DNA of 64,000 bases from Flavobacteriales bacterium. Its GTDB lineage: Bacteria > Bacteroidota > Bacteroidia > Flavobacteriales_E > Vicingaceae. The notes below the pieces were generated by a model. It was not told the DNA's origin. It worked only from the letters and a program-made list of their open reading frames with translations, and made no database searches. The stretch lies in assembly GCA_015075325.1 (NCBI GenBank), contig JABTUP010000010.1, positions 55,118-119,117 on the forward strand. The letters run 5' to 3'. Position numbers and translations under genes: made by a program. Positions 15,626-24,931 of this stretch are shown one piece after another; within the stretch, counting starts at the first letter, position 1, and every line of letters begins with the position of its first letter.

Positions 15626-18166
15626 CTATGAAATTCTACTCCAATTTACTTTTGTTCGTTTTAATTCATTTAGAGCATTTATTAAACGAGTATTTTTTTG
15701 AAGTTGAAGATTAGGGTCTTCTTTTAAAATTTCGACAGCTTCGTTACGAGCCATTTGTAAAATTTGTCCATCTTTTGCTAAATCGGCAAGTTTTAAATTA
15801 AGCAAACCACTTTGTTGAGTACCTTGAATATCGCCAGGTCCTCTTAGTTTTAAATCCACTTCCGCTATTTCAAAACCATCGTTGGTTTTTACCATGGTTT
15901 CTAAACGTAGTTTGCCTTCACTACTTAGTTTATTTCCGCTCATTAAAACGCAATACGATTGTTCGGCACCTCTACCTACTCTACCTCTCAATTGATGCAA
16001 TTGAGCTAACCCAAATCGTTCGGCACTTTCAATAATCATCACACTAGCGTTGGGAACATTTACACCAACCTCAATAACGGTGGTTGCAACCATAATATGT
16101 GTTTCTCCTTTTACAAATCGTTGCATTTCAAATTCTTTAGCATCGGGTTTCATCTGCCCGTGAACAATGCTTACTTGATATTGAGGAATAGGAAATCGGC
16201 GAGAAATGCTCTCAAAACCATCCATTAAGTCTTTGTAATCCATTTTCTCCGACTCTTTAATTAATGGATAAACCACATAAACTTGTCGTCCTTTTTTAAT
16301 TTCTTCTTCCATTAGTCCAAATGCTCGTAATCGCGATGAATCGAACCAATGAATGGTTTTTATTGGTTTTCTTCCAGCAGGCAACTCATCAATTACAGAA
16401 ACATCTAAATCTCCATAAAAAGTCATTGCAAGTGTTCGAGGAATTGGAGTAGCAGTCATTACCAAAATGTGTGGAGGGGAAGCCCCTCCCCGACCCTCCC
16501 CGAAGGGGAGGGAGTTTAGGGTGCTGCTAATTTTCTTTATCACTTCTTCAATGTTGTGTAGTACTTCTTCATTAGTAAAACGAATAACTTTATAACCCAA
16601 TGAGATAAGTATTTCGGTTCTCAACTTATCAGCTTCAATTTGTAATGGAGATTGATGGTATTTTCCATCAACTTCTACAATAAGTTTCTTTTCTAATCCA
16701 ATAAAGTCAACAATAAATTGGTCGACAATATGTTGACGTCTAAACTTTGAATCAAGTTTTTTAGATTTTAGGCACAACCACAATACTTGTTCAGCTTCAG
16801 TTGTTTGTTTTTTTCTTTCAATTTGATTCGCCTTTAGAAGAGCATAAGTTGAAGGTCTAGTTGTTTGGTATTTATAAAGCACCTTTTTTAAAGCCTCCCC
16901 TTCGGGGAGGTTGGAGGGGCTCTTATTCCATAATTTTGCTCGTTGTGCCACACCAAAACGATGTTGTTCATCGACCACTACATATCCTAATTTGTTGAAC
17001 TGAACCGTATCTTCTAACAAAGCATGAGTACCGATTAAAATGTTTAAACTTCCATTTCGAAGTTGTTCATGTATTTCGTTTCGTTTGGCAGTTTTGGTTG
17101 AACCTGTAAGTAATTCAATAGAAATGTTCATTTCTTTCAGCATTTCTTTTAATCCCAAATAGTGTTGTGTAGCCAAAATTTCGGTTGGAGCCATTAAACA
17201 TGTTTGAAAACCATTGTCGATAGCTATTAACATGGTAAGCAAAGCAACAACAGTTTTTCCACTACCCACATCACCTTGCAGCAGTCGGTTCATGTGTTTT
17301 CCCGAACCAATGTCTTTTCTAATTTCTTTGATAACTCTTTTTTGGGCGTTGGTTAATTCAAAACTCAAGTAATTGTTGTAAAATGTATTGAAATGCTCAC
17401 CAATTTCTCCAAAAACATAGCCTTTAATGGTTTGTGTTTTAATTACTTTTTGTTGTAAAAGCTGTAATTGCAAAAAAAAGAGTTCTTCAAATTTTAATCG
17501 AAACAACGCTTTTTGAAGTAGCTGTTCATTTTTTGGAGCGTGAGCATTAATTAGGGCTTCTTCTTTTGAAATTAAACGAAGTTTTTCAGTCAAATCGTTG
17601 GGTAAGGTTTCAGTTATTGCTCCTTTTATTTGTTGAATTAAATTTTGTTGAATTTTGTGAATCCCTTTTGCTGATAAGCCTTTGTTTGATAATTTTTCTG
17701 AGGAATAATAAACACCTTCTAAACCAACCGATTTAGCAACTAAAGATTGGTCAACCAATTCCATTTCTGGATGAGTAATATTGTATTTATTGTTAAAAAT
17801 AGTTGGTTTTCCAAAAACCACGTACTCTTGATTAACCTTAACAGACGATGAAAGCCATTTGATGCCTTTAAACCATACCAATTCAATTTCTCCTGTGGCA
17901 TCTTTAAACTTTGCGACCATTCGTTTGGCTTGTTTTTCACCAATGGTTTCTAACGATGTTATTTTACCTTTGAGCTGAATATAAGCTTGGTCGGAATTGA
18001 TTTCGCTAATGGAATAAATTTTTGATTTGTCGACATACCGAAAAGGGTAGTATTCTAGCAACTGACCAAAAGTGAAAATACCCAATTCTTTGTTTAGCAA
18101 TTCAGCCCTCGAAGGACCAACTCCTTTTAAAAATTCAATTTTGGTATCTAAAATGTGATTGCTCAA
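15626..18166 (-). CDS. recG: ATP-dependent DNA helicase RecG with in-frame DUF559 endonuclease insertion
   Basis: An 846-residue RecG, the helicase that reverses stalled replication forks. The N-terminal wedge/OB region, Walker A (QGDVGSGKT), DEQH box (VVDEQHRFG) and motif III (VMTATPIPRTLAMT), then the helicase C domain with RGRVGRG, are all intact. Residues 416-563 are foreign. After LWNK the chain reads through a GC-rich palindrome, a complete DUF559 PD-(D/E)XK-like domain (FRRQHIVDQFIVDF, then LIVEVDGKYH) and a second palindrome, then resumes at PPHILVMTATP. Removing 148 codons gives about 698 residues, the normal length, so the frame is kept exactly. No intein splicing motifs are seen. 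Whether the helicase still works is not known. Confidence 0.95.
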   Translation of the reverse strand: MSNHILDTKIEFLKGVGPSRAELLNKELGIFTFGQLLEYYPFRYVDKSKIYSISEINSDQAYIQLKGKITSLETIGEKQAKRMVAKFKDATGEIELVWFKGIKWLSSSVKVNQEYVVFGKPTIFNNKYNITHPEMELVDQSLVAKSVGLEGVYYSSEKLSNKGLSAKGIHKIQQNLIQQIKGAITETLPNDLTEKLRLISKEEALINAHAPKNEQLLQKALFRLKFEELFFLQLQLLQQKVIKTQTIKGYVFGEIGEHFNTFYNNYLSFELTNAQKRVIKEIRKDIGSGKHMNRLLQGDVGSGKTVVALLTMLIAIDNGFQTCLMAPTEILATQHYLGLKEMLKEMNISIELLTGSTKTAKRNEIHEQLRNGSLNILIGTHALLEDTVQFNKLGYVVVDEQHRFGVAQRAKLWNKSPSNLPEGEALKKVLYKYQTTRPSTYALLKANQIERKKQTTEAEQVLWLCLKSKKLDSKFRRQHIVDQFIVDFIGLEKKLIVEVDGKYHQSPLQIEADKLRTEILISLGYKVIRFTNEEVLHNIEEVIKKISSTLNSLPFGEGRGGASPPHILVMTATPIPRTLAMTFYGDLDVSVIDELPAGRKPIKTIHWFDSSRLRAFGLMEEEIKKGRQVYVVYPLIKESEKMDYKDLMDGFESISRRFPIPQYQVSIVHGQMKPDAKEFEMQRFVKGETHIMVATTVIEVGVNVPNASVMIIESAERFGLAQLHQLRGRVGRGAEQSYCVLMSGNKLSSEGKLRLETMVKTNDGFEIAEVDLKLRGPGDIQGTQQSGLLNLKLADLAKDGQILQMARNEAVEILKEDPNLQLQKNTRLINALNELKRTKVNWSRIS
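16481..16512 (+). repeat. GC-rich palindromic repeat, left copy in recG
   Basis: Begins AGCCCCTCC and contains the stem CCCTCCCC-GAA-GGGGAGGG. It is read in frame by recG on the minus strand as part of a Gly/Ser/Pro-rich linker. Confidence 0.85.
16892..16921 (-). repeat. GC-rich palindromic repeat, right copy in recG
   Basis: On the minus strand it reads AGCCCCTCCAACCTCCCC then GAAGGGGAGGCT, the same unit as 16481-16512 in inverse orientation. It encodes the SPSNLPEGEA linker after LWNK of RecG. Confidence 0.85.
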
Positions 18167-18231
18167 ATCAATAGTTTATGGACTATAAATTTACAAATAA
18201 GAATGATGAATTTAAAATGAAGAATGAGTTT

Positions 18232-19536
18232 CTAAAGAATCATTCCAACAATTACGGCTGTAAATAAAGAAGCCAGTGTTCCACCAATTAATGCTAGAAA
18301 GCCATACTTAGAAAGTACACCTTTTTTTGAAGGGGCTAAAGAACCAATACCGCCAATTTGAATTCCTATGGATGCAAAATTAGCAAACCCACACAAAATG
18401 TATGTTGCCATAATTATCGACTTTTCTTCTGCGAATTTTCCAGCCATTTTCATTTCACCTAACGAAACATAAGCAACAAACTCATTTAAAATGGTTTTTT
18501 CTCCTAACAGTTGACCAACCAAAACCATATCTTGAGAACAAACTCCCATGAGCCAAGCTATGGGTGCAAATAAATATCCTAATACGAACTGAAATGATAA
18601 TCCATCAAAGTTAGTGTTTGCAATAATCAGCTGATTTAGACTTGTCCAATCACCAACTTTAAATAAAATGTAATTAAACATTGCCATAAATGCAATAAAA
18701 ACCAATAACATTCCACCAACATTTACCGCCAAACGTATTCCCTGTGTTGTTCCTTCAGCTATAGCTTCTAATGCATTTGAACCTATTTTATCTTTGCTAA
18801 CTTCTAGTTTTTCGTCAAATTTTTCGGTTTCAGGCACCAAAATTTTTGCAGCTACAACAGCTGCTGGAGCAGACATTACTGATGCTGCTAATAAATGTTT
18901 AGCATAAAAAAGTTGTTGAACTGGGTCGTCTCCACCTAAAAAACCTACATAAGCTGCCAAAACACCACCAGCAATGGTTGCCATTCCACCACTCATTAAA
19001 CACATCATTTCGGAATTGGTCATTTTATCTAAGTACGGTTTTACTAATAAAGGAGCTTCGGTTTGTCCAAGAAAAATGTTTCCTGCAGCAGCTAAACTTT
19101 CGGCACCTGAGAGTTTCATGGCTTTTTTCATTACCCAAGCAAATACATAAACTACTTTTTGTAAAATGCCCCAATAATAAAGTAAGCTGGTAAGTGCAGA
19201 AAAGAAAATTACGGTTGGCAAAACCATAATTACAAAGTTTAATAGTGGTGTTTCAATTTCGCCACTAACAAATGATTTAAATAGAAACATCGTTCCCTCT
19301 TGGGTAAAACCAATAACTTTAGTAAATAATTTACTCACCCACTCGAAACCTTGCTCTACAAAAGGTACTTTTAATACCAATATGGCAAAAATGAATTGAA
19401 TAGCCAATCCTTTACCTACCAACGACCAATTGATTTTTTTTTTGTTGTTACTAAAAACCCAAGCAATAGCAACCAAAACAGCCATTCCTAAAAATCCTTT
19501 TAAAATTGCCGTAGCACTAATGGTTAATAATAACAT
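18232..19536 (-). CDS. Concentrative nucleoside transporter, NupC/CNT family
   Basis: A 434-residue inner-membrane transporter importing nucleosides with an ion gradient. About ten hydrophobic helices, the signature GNIFLGQTEAPLLVKPYL near 150-170, the substrate-loop SGGMATIAGGVLAAYV near 183-198 and FANFASIGIQIGGIG near 388-402 are clear. It lies 11 bases after the bifunctional nuclease gene on the same strand, so it is probably co-transcribed with it. Confidence 0.93.
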   Translation of the reverse strand: MLLLTISATAILKGFLGMAVLVAIAWVFSNNKKKINWSLVGKGLAIQFIFAILVLKVPFVEQGFEWVSKLFTKVIGFTQEGTMFLFKSFVSGEIETPLLNFVIMVLPTVIFFSALTSLLYYWGILQKVVYVFAWVMKKAMKLSGAESLAAAGNIFLGQTEAPLLVKPYLDKMTNSEMMCLMSGGMATIAGGVLAAYVGFLGGDDPVQQLFYAKHLLAASVMSAPAAVVAAKILVPETEKFDEKLEVSKDKIGSNALEAIAEGTTQGIRLAVNVGGMLLVFIAFMAMFNYILFKVGDWTSLNQLIIANTNFDGLSFQFVLGYLFAPIAWLMGVCSQDMVLVGQLLGEKTILNEFVAYVSLGEMKMAGKFAEEKSIIMATYILCGFANFASIGIQIGGIGSLAPSKKGVLSKYGFLALIGGTLASLFTAVIVGMIL

Positions 19537-19547
19537 GGTGTTTGGGT

Positions 19548-20171
19548 TTAGTTAGATTTTCGATTGTCTATCTCTTGCTTAATTTTCGAAGCTTCTTCGT
19601 AATTTTCGTTTTCGATGGCTTTTTGTAATTTTTTATTGAGTTCATCCATCGAAAGTTCGTCATAACCTTTAGGTTTAGAAACTTTTGCAGGTTTATTTAA
19701 TTCCTCTTCTATTTCTTCAATTTGTTGTTCTAGTTCTTCTGTACTATCTTTAGTGGTTTCGTCTAAAATTATTCCTGCACTAGAGAGAATAAATTCGTAA
19801 GTATAAATCGGACATTTAAAACGAACAGCAATGGCAATAGCATCAGATGTTCTTGTTTCTATCTCAATGGTTTTTCCATCTTTTTCAGAAATTAATTTTG
19901 CAAAGAAAATGCCTTCACGCAAATCGTAAATAACTACTTCTTTAATTTCGATATCAAATGCCTCAGAAAAAGATTTAAATAAATCGTGTGTTAATGGTCG
20001 GGTTGGGGTCATCGATTCTAACTCAATAGCAATAGCTTGTGCCTCAAATCCTCCAATAATAATAGGTAAACGTCTTTTTTCTCCTAAAGTTTCTCCTAAA
20101 ACCAATGCGTAAGCACCAGTTTGTGTTTGACTGTAAGAAAGACCTATAATTTCTAACGCTATTTTTTCCAT
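19548..20171 (-). CDS. Bifunctional nuclease family protein (DUF151) with C-terminal UVR motif
   Basis: A 207-residue protein. Residues 1-140 form the DUF151/BFN domain (GLSYSQTQTGAYALVLGE, LPIIIGGFEAQAIAIELE). After an acidic linker, residues about 168-205 hold a UVR motif (LNKKLQKAIENENYEEASKIKQEID), the UvrB-UvrC interaction helix pair. This fusion is typical of Bacteroidota. The frame continues upstream to 20219, but that extension is only translated palindromic repeat, so the ATG at 20171 is the start. The repeat ends six bases before it, so the promoter must lie in or beyond the mobile element. Confidence 0.88.
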   Translation of the reverse strand: MEKIALEIIGLSYSQTQTGAYALVLGETLGEKRRLPIIIGGFEAQAIAIELESMTPTRPLTHDLFKSFSEAFDIEIKEVVIYDLREGIFFAKLISEKDGKTIEIETRTSDAIAIAVRFKCPIYTYEFILSSAGIILDETTKDSTEELEQQIEEIEEELNKPAKVSKPKGYDELSMDELNKKLQKAIENENYEEASKIKQEIDNRKSN

Positions 20172-20176
20172 ATTAA

Positions 20177-20341
20177 AGCCCCCCGACCTCCCACGCCATT
20201 GGCATGGAGGAGTTTCCAACGCACTTGCCTAAAATTGTAAGTTTTGTTGGATGGTTCTTTTTAATTGTTTATACTAAACTTTATCATTACTTTTATTCGC
20301 TCCTCAACATCAGCCCCTCCTTCGGAGGGGTTGGGGAGGCT
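20177..20341. mobile_element. 165-bp gene-less element bounded by inverted GC-rich palindromes
   Basis: Copy one (20177-20212, begins AGCCCCCCGACC, stem CCACGCC/GGCATGG) and copy two (20312-20341, reverse strand, begins AGCCTCCCCAACC) are of the same family as the two ends of the insertion in recG and are also in inverse orientation. The about 100 bases between hold no gene. The right end supplies part of the etfA stop codon and the left end sits just upstream of the DUF151 start. It looks like an internally deleted, non-coding relative of the recG element. Confidence 0.65.
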
Positions 20342-21305
20342 AATTATTCGCTGCTTTAAACTTCTTAAATGCTTCTACCAATTTTGGTACTACTTCAAAA
20401 GCATCTCCAACAATACCATAGTCGGCAGCTTTAAAGAAAGGAGCTTCAGCATCGGTGTTGATTGCAACAATAACTTTACTTCCGTTTACACCAGCTAAAT
20501 GCTGAATAGCACCCGAAATTCCGATAGCAAAATATAAGTTCGGACGAATTGCTAAACCTGTTTGACCAACGTGTTCGTGGTGAGGTCTCCAACCAATATC
20601 GGCTACAGGTCTAGAACAAGCTGTTGCTGCACCTAAAACATGAGCCAATTCTTCAATCATTCCCCAGTTTTCAGGACCTTTTAATCCTCTACCAGCAGAA
20701 ACAACGATGTCTGCTTCGGTTAATGATAATTCGGTTGATTCTTTTTTAATTTCTTTAACTTTTAAGTTAGTTGATGGTATTTCAACTGAGAATTTTACCA
20801 CTTCGGGTGTTGAAGGGTTTTCTTTTTTCTCAACAGCATTTGGTAATACTGAAATAATTTTTGTTGAAGTAAGAATTTCCACATCAGCAAAAGCTTTTCC
20901 TGAGAAAACAGCTTTTTTTACGGTGTAACCGCTATCTGTGTTTGGTAAAGCTATAGCTCCAGATACCAAACCAGCATCAAGTTTTGCCGCTAAACGGGGA
21001 GCAATTGCTTTTCCTGCGTAATCGTGAGCAAAAACAATGGTTGATGCATTTTCTGATTTCGCTGCTTCAGCAACGATGTGAGCTAACTTTTGTGGGTCGA
21101 AACTATTTAAACTTGCATCAGCAATGTGCAACACTTTGCTAATTCCGTATTTTCCTAATTGTTCTAATCCAGATACATTTCCTGCAACAACTGCAATGGC
21201 TTTAACACCTGTTTTACTAGCTAATTGTGCTCCGTAATTTGCGGCTTCAAATGCATTTTTAGTTAATGTTCCGTTGTTAGCATCGGCATATATTAAAACT
21301 GACAT
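20340..21305 (-). CDS. etfA: Electron transfer flavoprotein, alpha subunit
   Basis: A 321-residue EtfA/FixB, the FAD-binding half of the heterodimer that passes electrons from acyl-CoA dehydrogenases to ETF-quinone oxidoreductase. The C-terminal FAD domain is clear: GRGLKGPENWGMIEELA near 205, GAATACSRPVADIGW near 227, HHEHVGQTGLAIRPNLYFAIGISGAIQH near 243. The length is normal. The TAG stop overlaps the end of a mobile palindrome, so the last codons may have been altered by it. etfB lies upstream. Confidence 0.97.
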   Translation of the reverse strand: MSVLIYADANNGTLTKNAFEAANYGAQLASKTGVKAIAVVAGNVSGLEQLGKYGISKVLHIADASLNSFDPQKLAHIVAEAAKSENASTIVFAHDYAGKAIAPRLAAKLDAGLVSGAIALPNTDSGYTVKKAVFSGKAFADVEILTSTKIISVLPNAVEKKENPSTPEVVKFSVEIPSTNLKVKEIKKESTELSLTEADIVVSAGRGLKGPENWGMIEELAHVLGAATACSRPVADIGWRPHHEHVGQTGLAIRPNLYFAIGISGAIQHLAGVNGSKVIVAINTDAEAPFFKAADYGIVGDAFEVVPKLVEAFKKFKAANN

Positions 21306-21412
21306 ATATTTAATTTATTAATGGTTTGATGTAACAATGTAAAAATTAAAATTTGTTTTTTAGTTTTTACTCATTGCTAAATTGTTACATTTTAAAATTG
21401 TTAATTTATTTA

Positions 21413-22153
21413 TTAAATTGCTTTTGCCTCGGTATGAAGTAGGTTTACTAATTCATCTACATTTGCAGCATCAACGTATTTACAAGCCGATTTTGCTGGA
21501 GGTAAGGTAAATGATTTAACTTTTGTAGAAGCACTTCCCTCATAAGCAGGAACCACAGTTAATGGTTTTGTTCTCGCAGCCATAATTCCTCTCATGTTTG
21601 GGATACGAGCTTCAGCCATTCCTTTTGCAGCACTAATTACAAAAGGGATAGAGGTTTCAATTACTTCAACTCCACCTTCAACTTCTCTTTCGATGGTAGC
21701 ATTGTTGCCGCTCATATCTAGCTTGCAAGCTAATGAAATGTATGGAGCATTCATTAATTCTGATACCATACCAGCAACCTGAGAACCATTGTAATCGATT
21801 GTTTCTTTACCGCAAAACACCATGTCGAAAGCATTTTGTTTTGCATAAGCCGCAATTTGTTTTGCAACATAAAGAGCGTCTTCACTTTTAGCATCAATTC
21901 GAACAGCGTCATCTGCTCCAATTGCTAATGCTTTTCTAATGATTGGGTCGTTATCAACTCCACCAACATTTAAAACGGTAACATTACCGCCATTAGCTTC
22001 TTTTAATTCTAGTGCTCTAACTAATGCGTACCATTCGTCGTATGGGTTTACAATAAATTGAACACCATTTTCATCAAATTTGCTATTACCATCGGTAAAA
22101 GCAATTTTTGATGTGGTATCTGGTGCTTTACTAATACAAACTAAAATTTTCAT
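21413..22153 (-). CDS. etfB: Electron transfer flavoprotein, beta subunit
   Basis: A 246-residue EtfB/FixA, partner of EtfA. The start MKILVCISKAPDTTSKI, the AMP-binding core (FDMVFCGKETIDYNGSQVAGMVSELM near 115-140) and the family signature EREVEGGVEVIETSIPFVISAAKGMAEARIPN-type block near 155-190 are present. It precedes etfA by 107 bases on the same strand, giving an etfBA unit for fatty-acid oxidation. Confidence 0.97.
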   Translation of the reverse strand: MKILVCISKAPDTTSKIAFTDGNSKFDENGVQFIVNPYDEWYALVRALELKEANGGNVTVLNVGGVDNDPIIRKALAIGADDAVRIDAKSEDALYVAKQIAAYAKQNAFDMVFCGKETIDYNGSQVAGMVSELMNAPYISLACKLDMSGNNATIEREVEGGVEVIETSIPFVISAAKGMAEARIPNMRGIMAARTKPLTVVPAYEGSASTKVKSFTLPPAKSACKYVDAANVDELVNLLHTEAKAI

Positions 22154-22273
22154 ATATGTAGATTTTTTGATTCCTATTTTTTTGCCAACGAAGTTACCAA
22201 ATTAAGTGTGATATAAAATATGATAATGAGCAGATATTTGTTGTTTTTTAAACAATTTGAGTTTACTTTTCAA

Positions 22274-22822
22274 CTAAAGTAGTTTTGAGTCGATAAGAAT
22301 TTTGGTTTTTAAAATTCCAGCAACACTTAAACTATCGGTTATTTCTCCTTTCATAACCATTTCGTAAGCTTCGTTAAAGGGTAATTTTTTAATGCTTAAC
22401 ACTTCATCTTCTTCGGGTTCGGGATTAAAGTGCGTGAGTTTTTTTGCAATGTAAATAATACCCGCTTCATCTGATACCGAATTGCTCAAGTGCATATCCA
22501 ATAATTTTTGCCAGCTTTCGGCTTTAATACCCAACTCTTCCATTAATTCTCTTTTAGCTGAAACAAGAGTATCTATACCTATTTTTCCTCCGCCTTCACA
22601 AATTTCCCAACTGTATTGATTTAAAGGATAGCGGTATTGACCAACCAACCATGTGTTGTTGTGTTCATCTAAAGGAATAATTCCAATGGCAATGTTTTTA
22701 AAGTGAACCGTTCCATATATTCCATCGTTTCCAGCAGCATTTATTACCTGGTGTTCGGTTACACTAATCCATGGATTTTCGTATTTTAATTCGCTACTTT
22801 TTGTTTTCCAAGGGTTTTCCAT
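22274..22822 (-). CDS. Nudix hydrolase, ADP-ribose pyrophosphatase-like
   Basis: A 182-residue Nudix enzyme of the ADP-ribose diphosphatase type (QYRYPLNQYSWEICEGGGK before the box). The Nudix box near residues 78-100 keeps the catalytic REL-MEELG core, but the Glu expected eight residues before the Arg is replaced by Ile, with an Asp next to it. The metal-binding EE pair is intact, so activity is likely. The substrate is inferred from the branch only. Confidence 0.85.
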   Translation of the reverse strand: MENPWKTKSSELKYENPWISVTEHQVINAAGNDGIYGTVHFKNIAIGIIPLDEHNNTWLVGQYRYPLNQYSWEICEGGGKIGIDTLVSAKRELMEELGIKAESWQKLLDMHLSNSVSDEAGIIYIAKKLTHFNPEPEEDEVLSIKKLPFNEAYEMVMKGEITDSLSVAGILKTKILIDSKLL

Positions 22823-22886
22823 TTTTTTGGTTTCAGGTTTCTAGTTCATAGTTTCAAGTTTTTTTTGACTAACGCCTAACGACTAA

Positions 22887-23597
22887 TTACTTAAAAACTT
22901 TTTTCAATAAATCAGTTACACGAGCCATGGGGTCTTTTCTAATTTTACTTTCTTCTTTAGCTATCATTAAAAACAAGCCGTCCATTGCTTTTGTTGTAAC
23001 ATAATCTTCTAAATCAGGGTTCATTGGCTCAACAAACGGAACTTTGTTGTAGGTATTAATTACTGGATTCCAATACTTGGTTACTTCAACTTTTTGAATA
23101 GCATTTTTTACAATTGGGTTGAATTTAATTTTTAACTGATCAGTTGTTTTGTCTCTTAAATATTGGGTTGCAGCGTTTTCGTTTCCTTTTAAAATGGCAA
23201 AACCATCGGCAATAGTCATTTCTTTTATGGCATTTATAAAAATGGGAGTAGCTTCGGCAGTTGCCGTTTCGGCAGCTCTATTTAAGGTCATTACAAATTC
23301 ATCTACTTGTTTTTTCATGCCCAACTGTTCCACTTTTTCTTTCACTTTTATAGCTTCGGCAGGAAAAGGAATAAAAATTTCAGGATTTTTATAAAAACCA
23401 TCTAATTTAGAAGTTAAACTCGACGAATTGTTCGTGCCAACAGTTAATGCTTCACGTAAACCACGAATTACTTCGTCGTTGGTTAATGCTGGTGTTGTGT
23501 TACCAGTTACGGTATTTACTTGTTCCATTACCGAAGCCATATCGCCACAACCCGCCAACATCAATACCGAAACAACTGCTATTGTAATTTTTTTCAT
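22887..23597 (-). CDS. DUF4197 lipoprotein
   Basis: A 236-residue protein from the ATG at 23597 with a lipoprotein signal (LMLAGC) and a DUF4197 domain covering the rest (EVIRGLREALTVGTNNSS, FYKNPEIFIPFP, ADGFAILKGNENAATQYLRDKT). The reading frame continues 18 codons upstream, but that would place charged residues ahead of the signal sequence. The function of the family is unknown; anchoring in the outer membrane or periplasm is inferred from the lipobox. Confidence 0.82.
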   Translation of the reverse strand: MKKITIAVVSVLMLAGCGDMASVMEQVNTVTGNTTPALTNDEVIRGLREALTVGTNNSSSLTSKLDGFYKNPEIFIPFPAEAIKVKEKVEQLGMKKQVDEFVMTLNRAAETATAEATPIFINAIKEMTIADGFAILKGNENAATQYLRDKTTDQLKIKFNPIVKNAIQKVEVTKYWNPVINTYNKVPFVEPMNPDLEDYVTTKAMDGLFLMIAKEESKIRKDPMARVTDLLKKVFK

Positions 23598-23689
23598 TTT
23601 TTTAAATTTTTGAATGTTTTCAAAAGTAAGTAAAAGATATTTTTTGAACACAGTAAATTAGAGCAATTTCTTAATCTTAAATTTGCCAC

Positions 23690-24922
23690 ATGAATTTAGA
23701 CATTATTTCCATAGGTGATGAATTACTTATTGGACAAACCTTAAATACCAATGCACATTGGATTGCTGCCGAATTAGATAAAATTGGTTTTACCATTCGA
23801 CAACATACTTCTATTAGCGATAACAAAGAACATATTGTAAAAACATTAACCGATGCTTTGGATAATAGCAACGTGGTTTTAATTACTGGTGGTTTAGGGC
23901 CAACCAACGACGATTTAACCATGCCTGTATTGAATGAATATTTTGGCGGAAAATTAGTGGTAGATAGTGATGTTTACAAAGATATTGAGCGATTAATTTT
24001 GGGCAGGGGCTTTGAAATGAATGAAAACAATAAACGTCAGGCTTTAGTTCCTGATAATTGTAAAGTAATTCGTAACCCTAACGGAACAGCTCCAGGCATG
24101 TGGTTTGAAAGAGGTAATAAAGTGGTGGCAGCCATGCCTGGCGTGCCATTTGAGATGAAAGCCATGATAACCGACTCTGTTATTCCGTGGTTAAAACAAA
24201 AATATGTGTTGCCCGAAATTGTGCATCAAATGGTTTTAATCCAAGGATTGCCCGAATCAAAGTTAGCCGAAGTATTAACCGATTGGGAAAACAACTTGCC
24301 AACCAACATAAAATTGGCATATTTACCTTCTCCAGGAAGAGTTAAATTGAGGTTAACATCAAAAGGGGCAAATCGCAAACAAGTTCAACAAGGCATTGAC
24401 GAACAAGTAGAAAAGTTAACTCAACTTATTCCGCAATACATTTATTCTACCGACAACATTAATTTAGAAGAGTTGGTGGGAAAATTATTATTAAATAAAC
24501 AAGCAACATTGGCTACTGCCGAAAGCTGTACAGGAGGTTATATTGCTCATTTAATAACCAGTATTTCGGGAAGTTCGGAATACTTTAAAGGTTCAGTAAT
24601 AAGTTATTCTAACGAAATTAAAATTAACGAGTTAGGCGTAAACCCTACTGATATTGAAACTTATGGAGCAGTTAGTCAACAGGTGGTAGAACAAATGGCA
24701 TTAGGAGTACTTAAAAAGTTTAAGGTAGATTATGCTGTATCCACATCAGGAGTGGCAGGTCCGACTGGCGGAAGTTTAGAAAAACCTGTAGGCACTGTTT
24801 GGATAGCAGTAGCTAGTAAAAATAGAGTTATAAGTAAGCAATTTACTTTTGGAAAACTACGAAGTGTTAACATTGAACGCTCTGCCGTTGCTGCTTTGGG
24901 GATGTTGAGGGAGGTTTTGTAG
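23690..24922 (+). CDS. cinA: CinA: nicotinamide-nucleotide amidase / competence-damage inducible protein
   Basis: A 410-residue CinA. The N-terminal molybdopterin-binding-like domain has IGDELLIGQTLNTNAHWIA, ITGGLGPTNDDLT and AAMPGVPFEM (COG1058). The C-terminal amidase has TAESCTGGYIAHLITSISGSSEYFKGSVISYSN, split across the catalytic Ser, and STSGVAGPTGGS. It recycles NMN by deamidation to NaMN. Full length; transcribed divergently from the DUF4197 gene 92 bases away. Confidence 0.96.
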   Translation: MNLDIISIGDELLIGQTLNTNAHWIAAELDKIGFTIRQHTSISDNKEHIVKTLTDALDNSNVVLITGGLGPTNDDLTMPVLNEYFGGKLVVDSDVYKDIERLILGRGFEMNENNKRQALVPDNCKVIRNPNGTAPGMWFERGNKVVAAMPGVPFEMKAMITDSVIPWLKQKYVLPEIVHQMVLIQGLPESKLAEVLTDWENNLPTNIKLAYLPSPGRVKLRLTSKGANRKQVQQGIDEQVEKLTQLIPQYIYSTDNINLEELVGKLLLNKQATLATAESCTGGYIAHLITSISGSSEYFKGSVISYSNEIKINELGVNPTDIETYGAVSQQVVEQMALGVLKKFKVDYAVSTSGVAGPTGGSLEKPVGTVWIAVASKNRVISKQFTFGKLRSVNIERSAVAALGMLREVL

Positions 24923-24931
24923 TTTTCCTTT

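Larger units (their letters stand above)
16478..16921 (-). mobile_element. 444-bp in-frame insertion carrying a DUF559 endonuclease domain, bounded by inverted palindromes
   Basis: The insertion in recG is bounded by two copies of a GC-rich palindrome in opposite orientation (16481-16512 and 16892-16921), as terminal inverted repeats would be. Between them the minus strand encodes a Vsr-like DUF559 domain of about 120 residues, in frame with recG on both sides. Its size is exactly 148 codons. No target duplication can be seen. The same palindrome pair bounds a gene-less element at 20177-20341, which suggests a mobile family with a nuclease-bearing form and a short form. Confidence 0.75.

Noticed and set aside
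16478..16921. Intein in recG
   Set aside because: No splicing-domain motifs at either junction (no typical N-terminal block, no C-terminal His-Asn); only a nuclease domain between palindromes.
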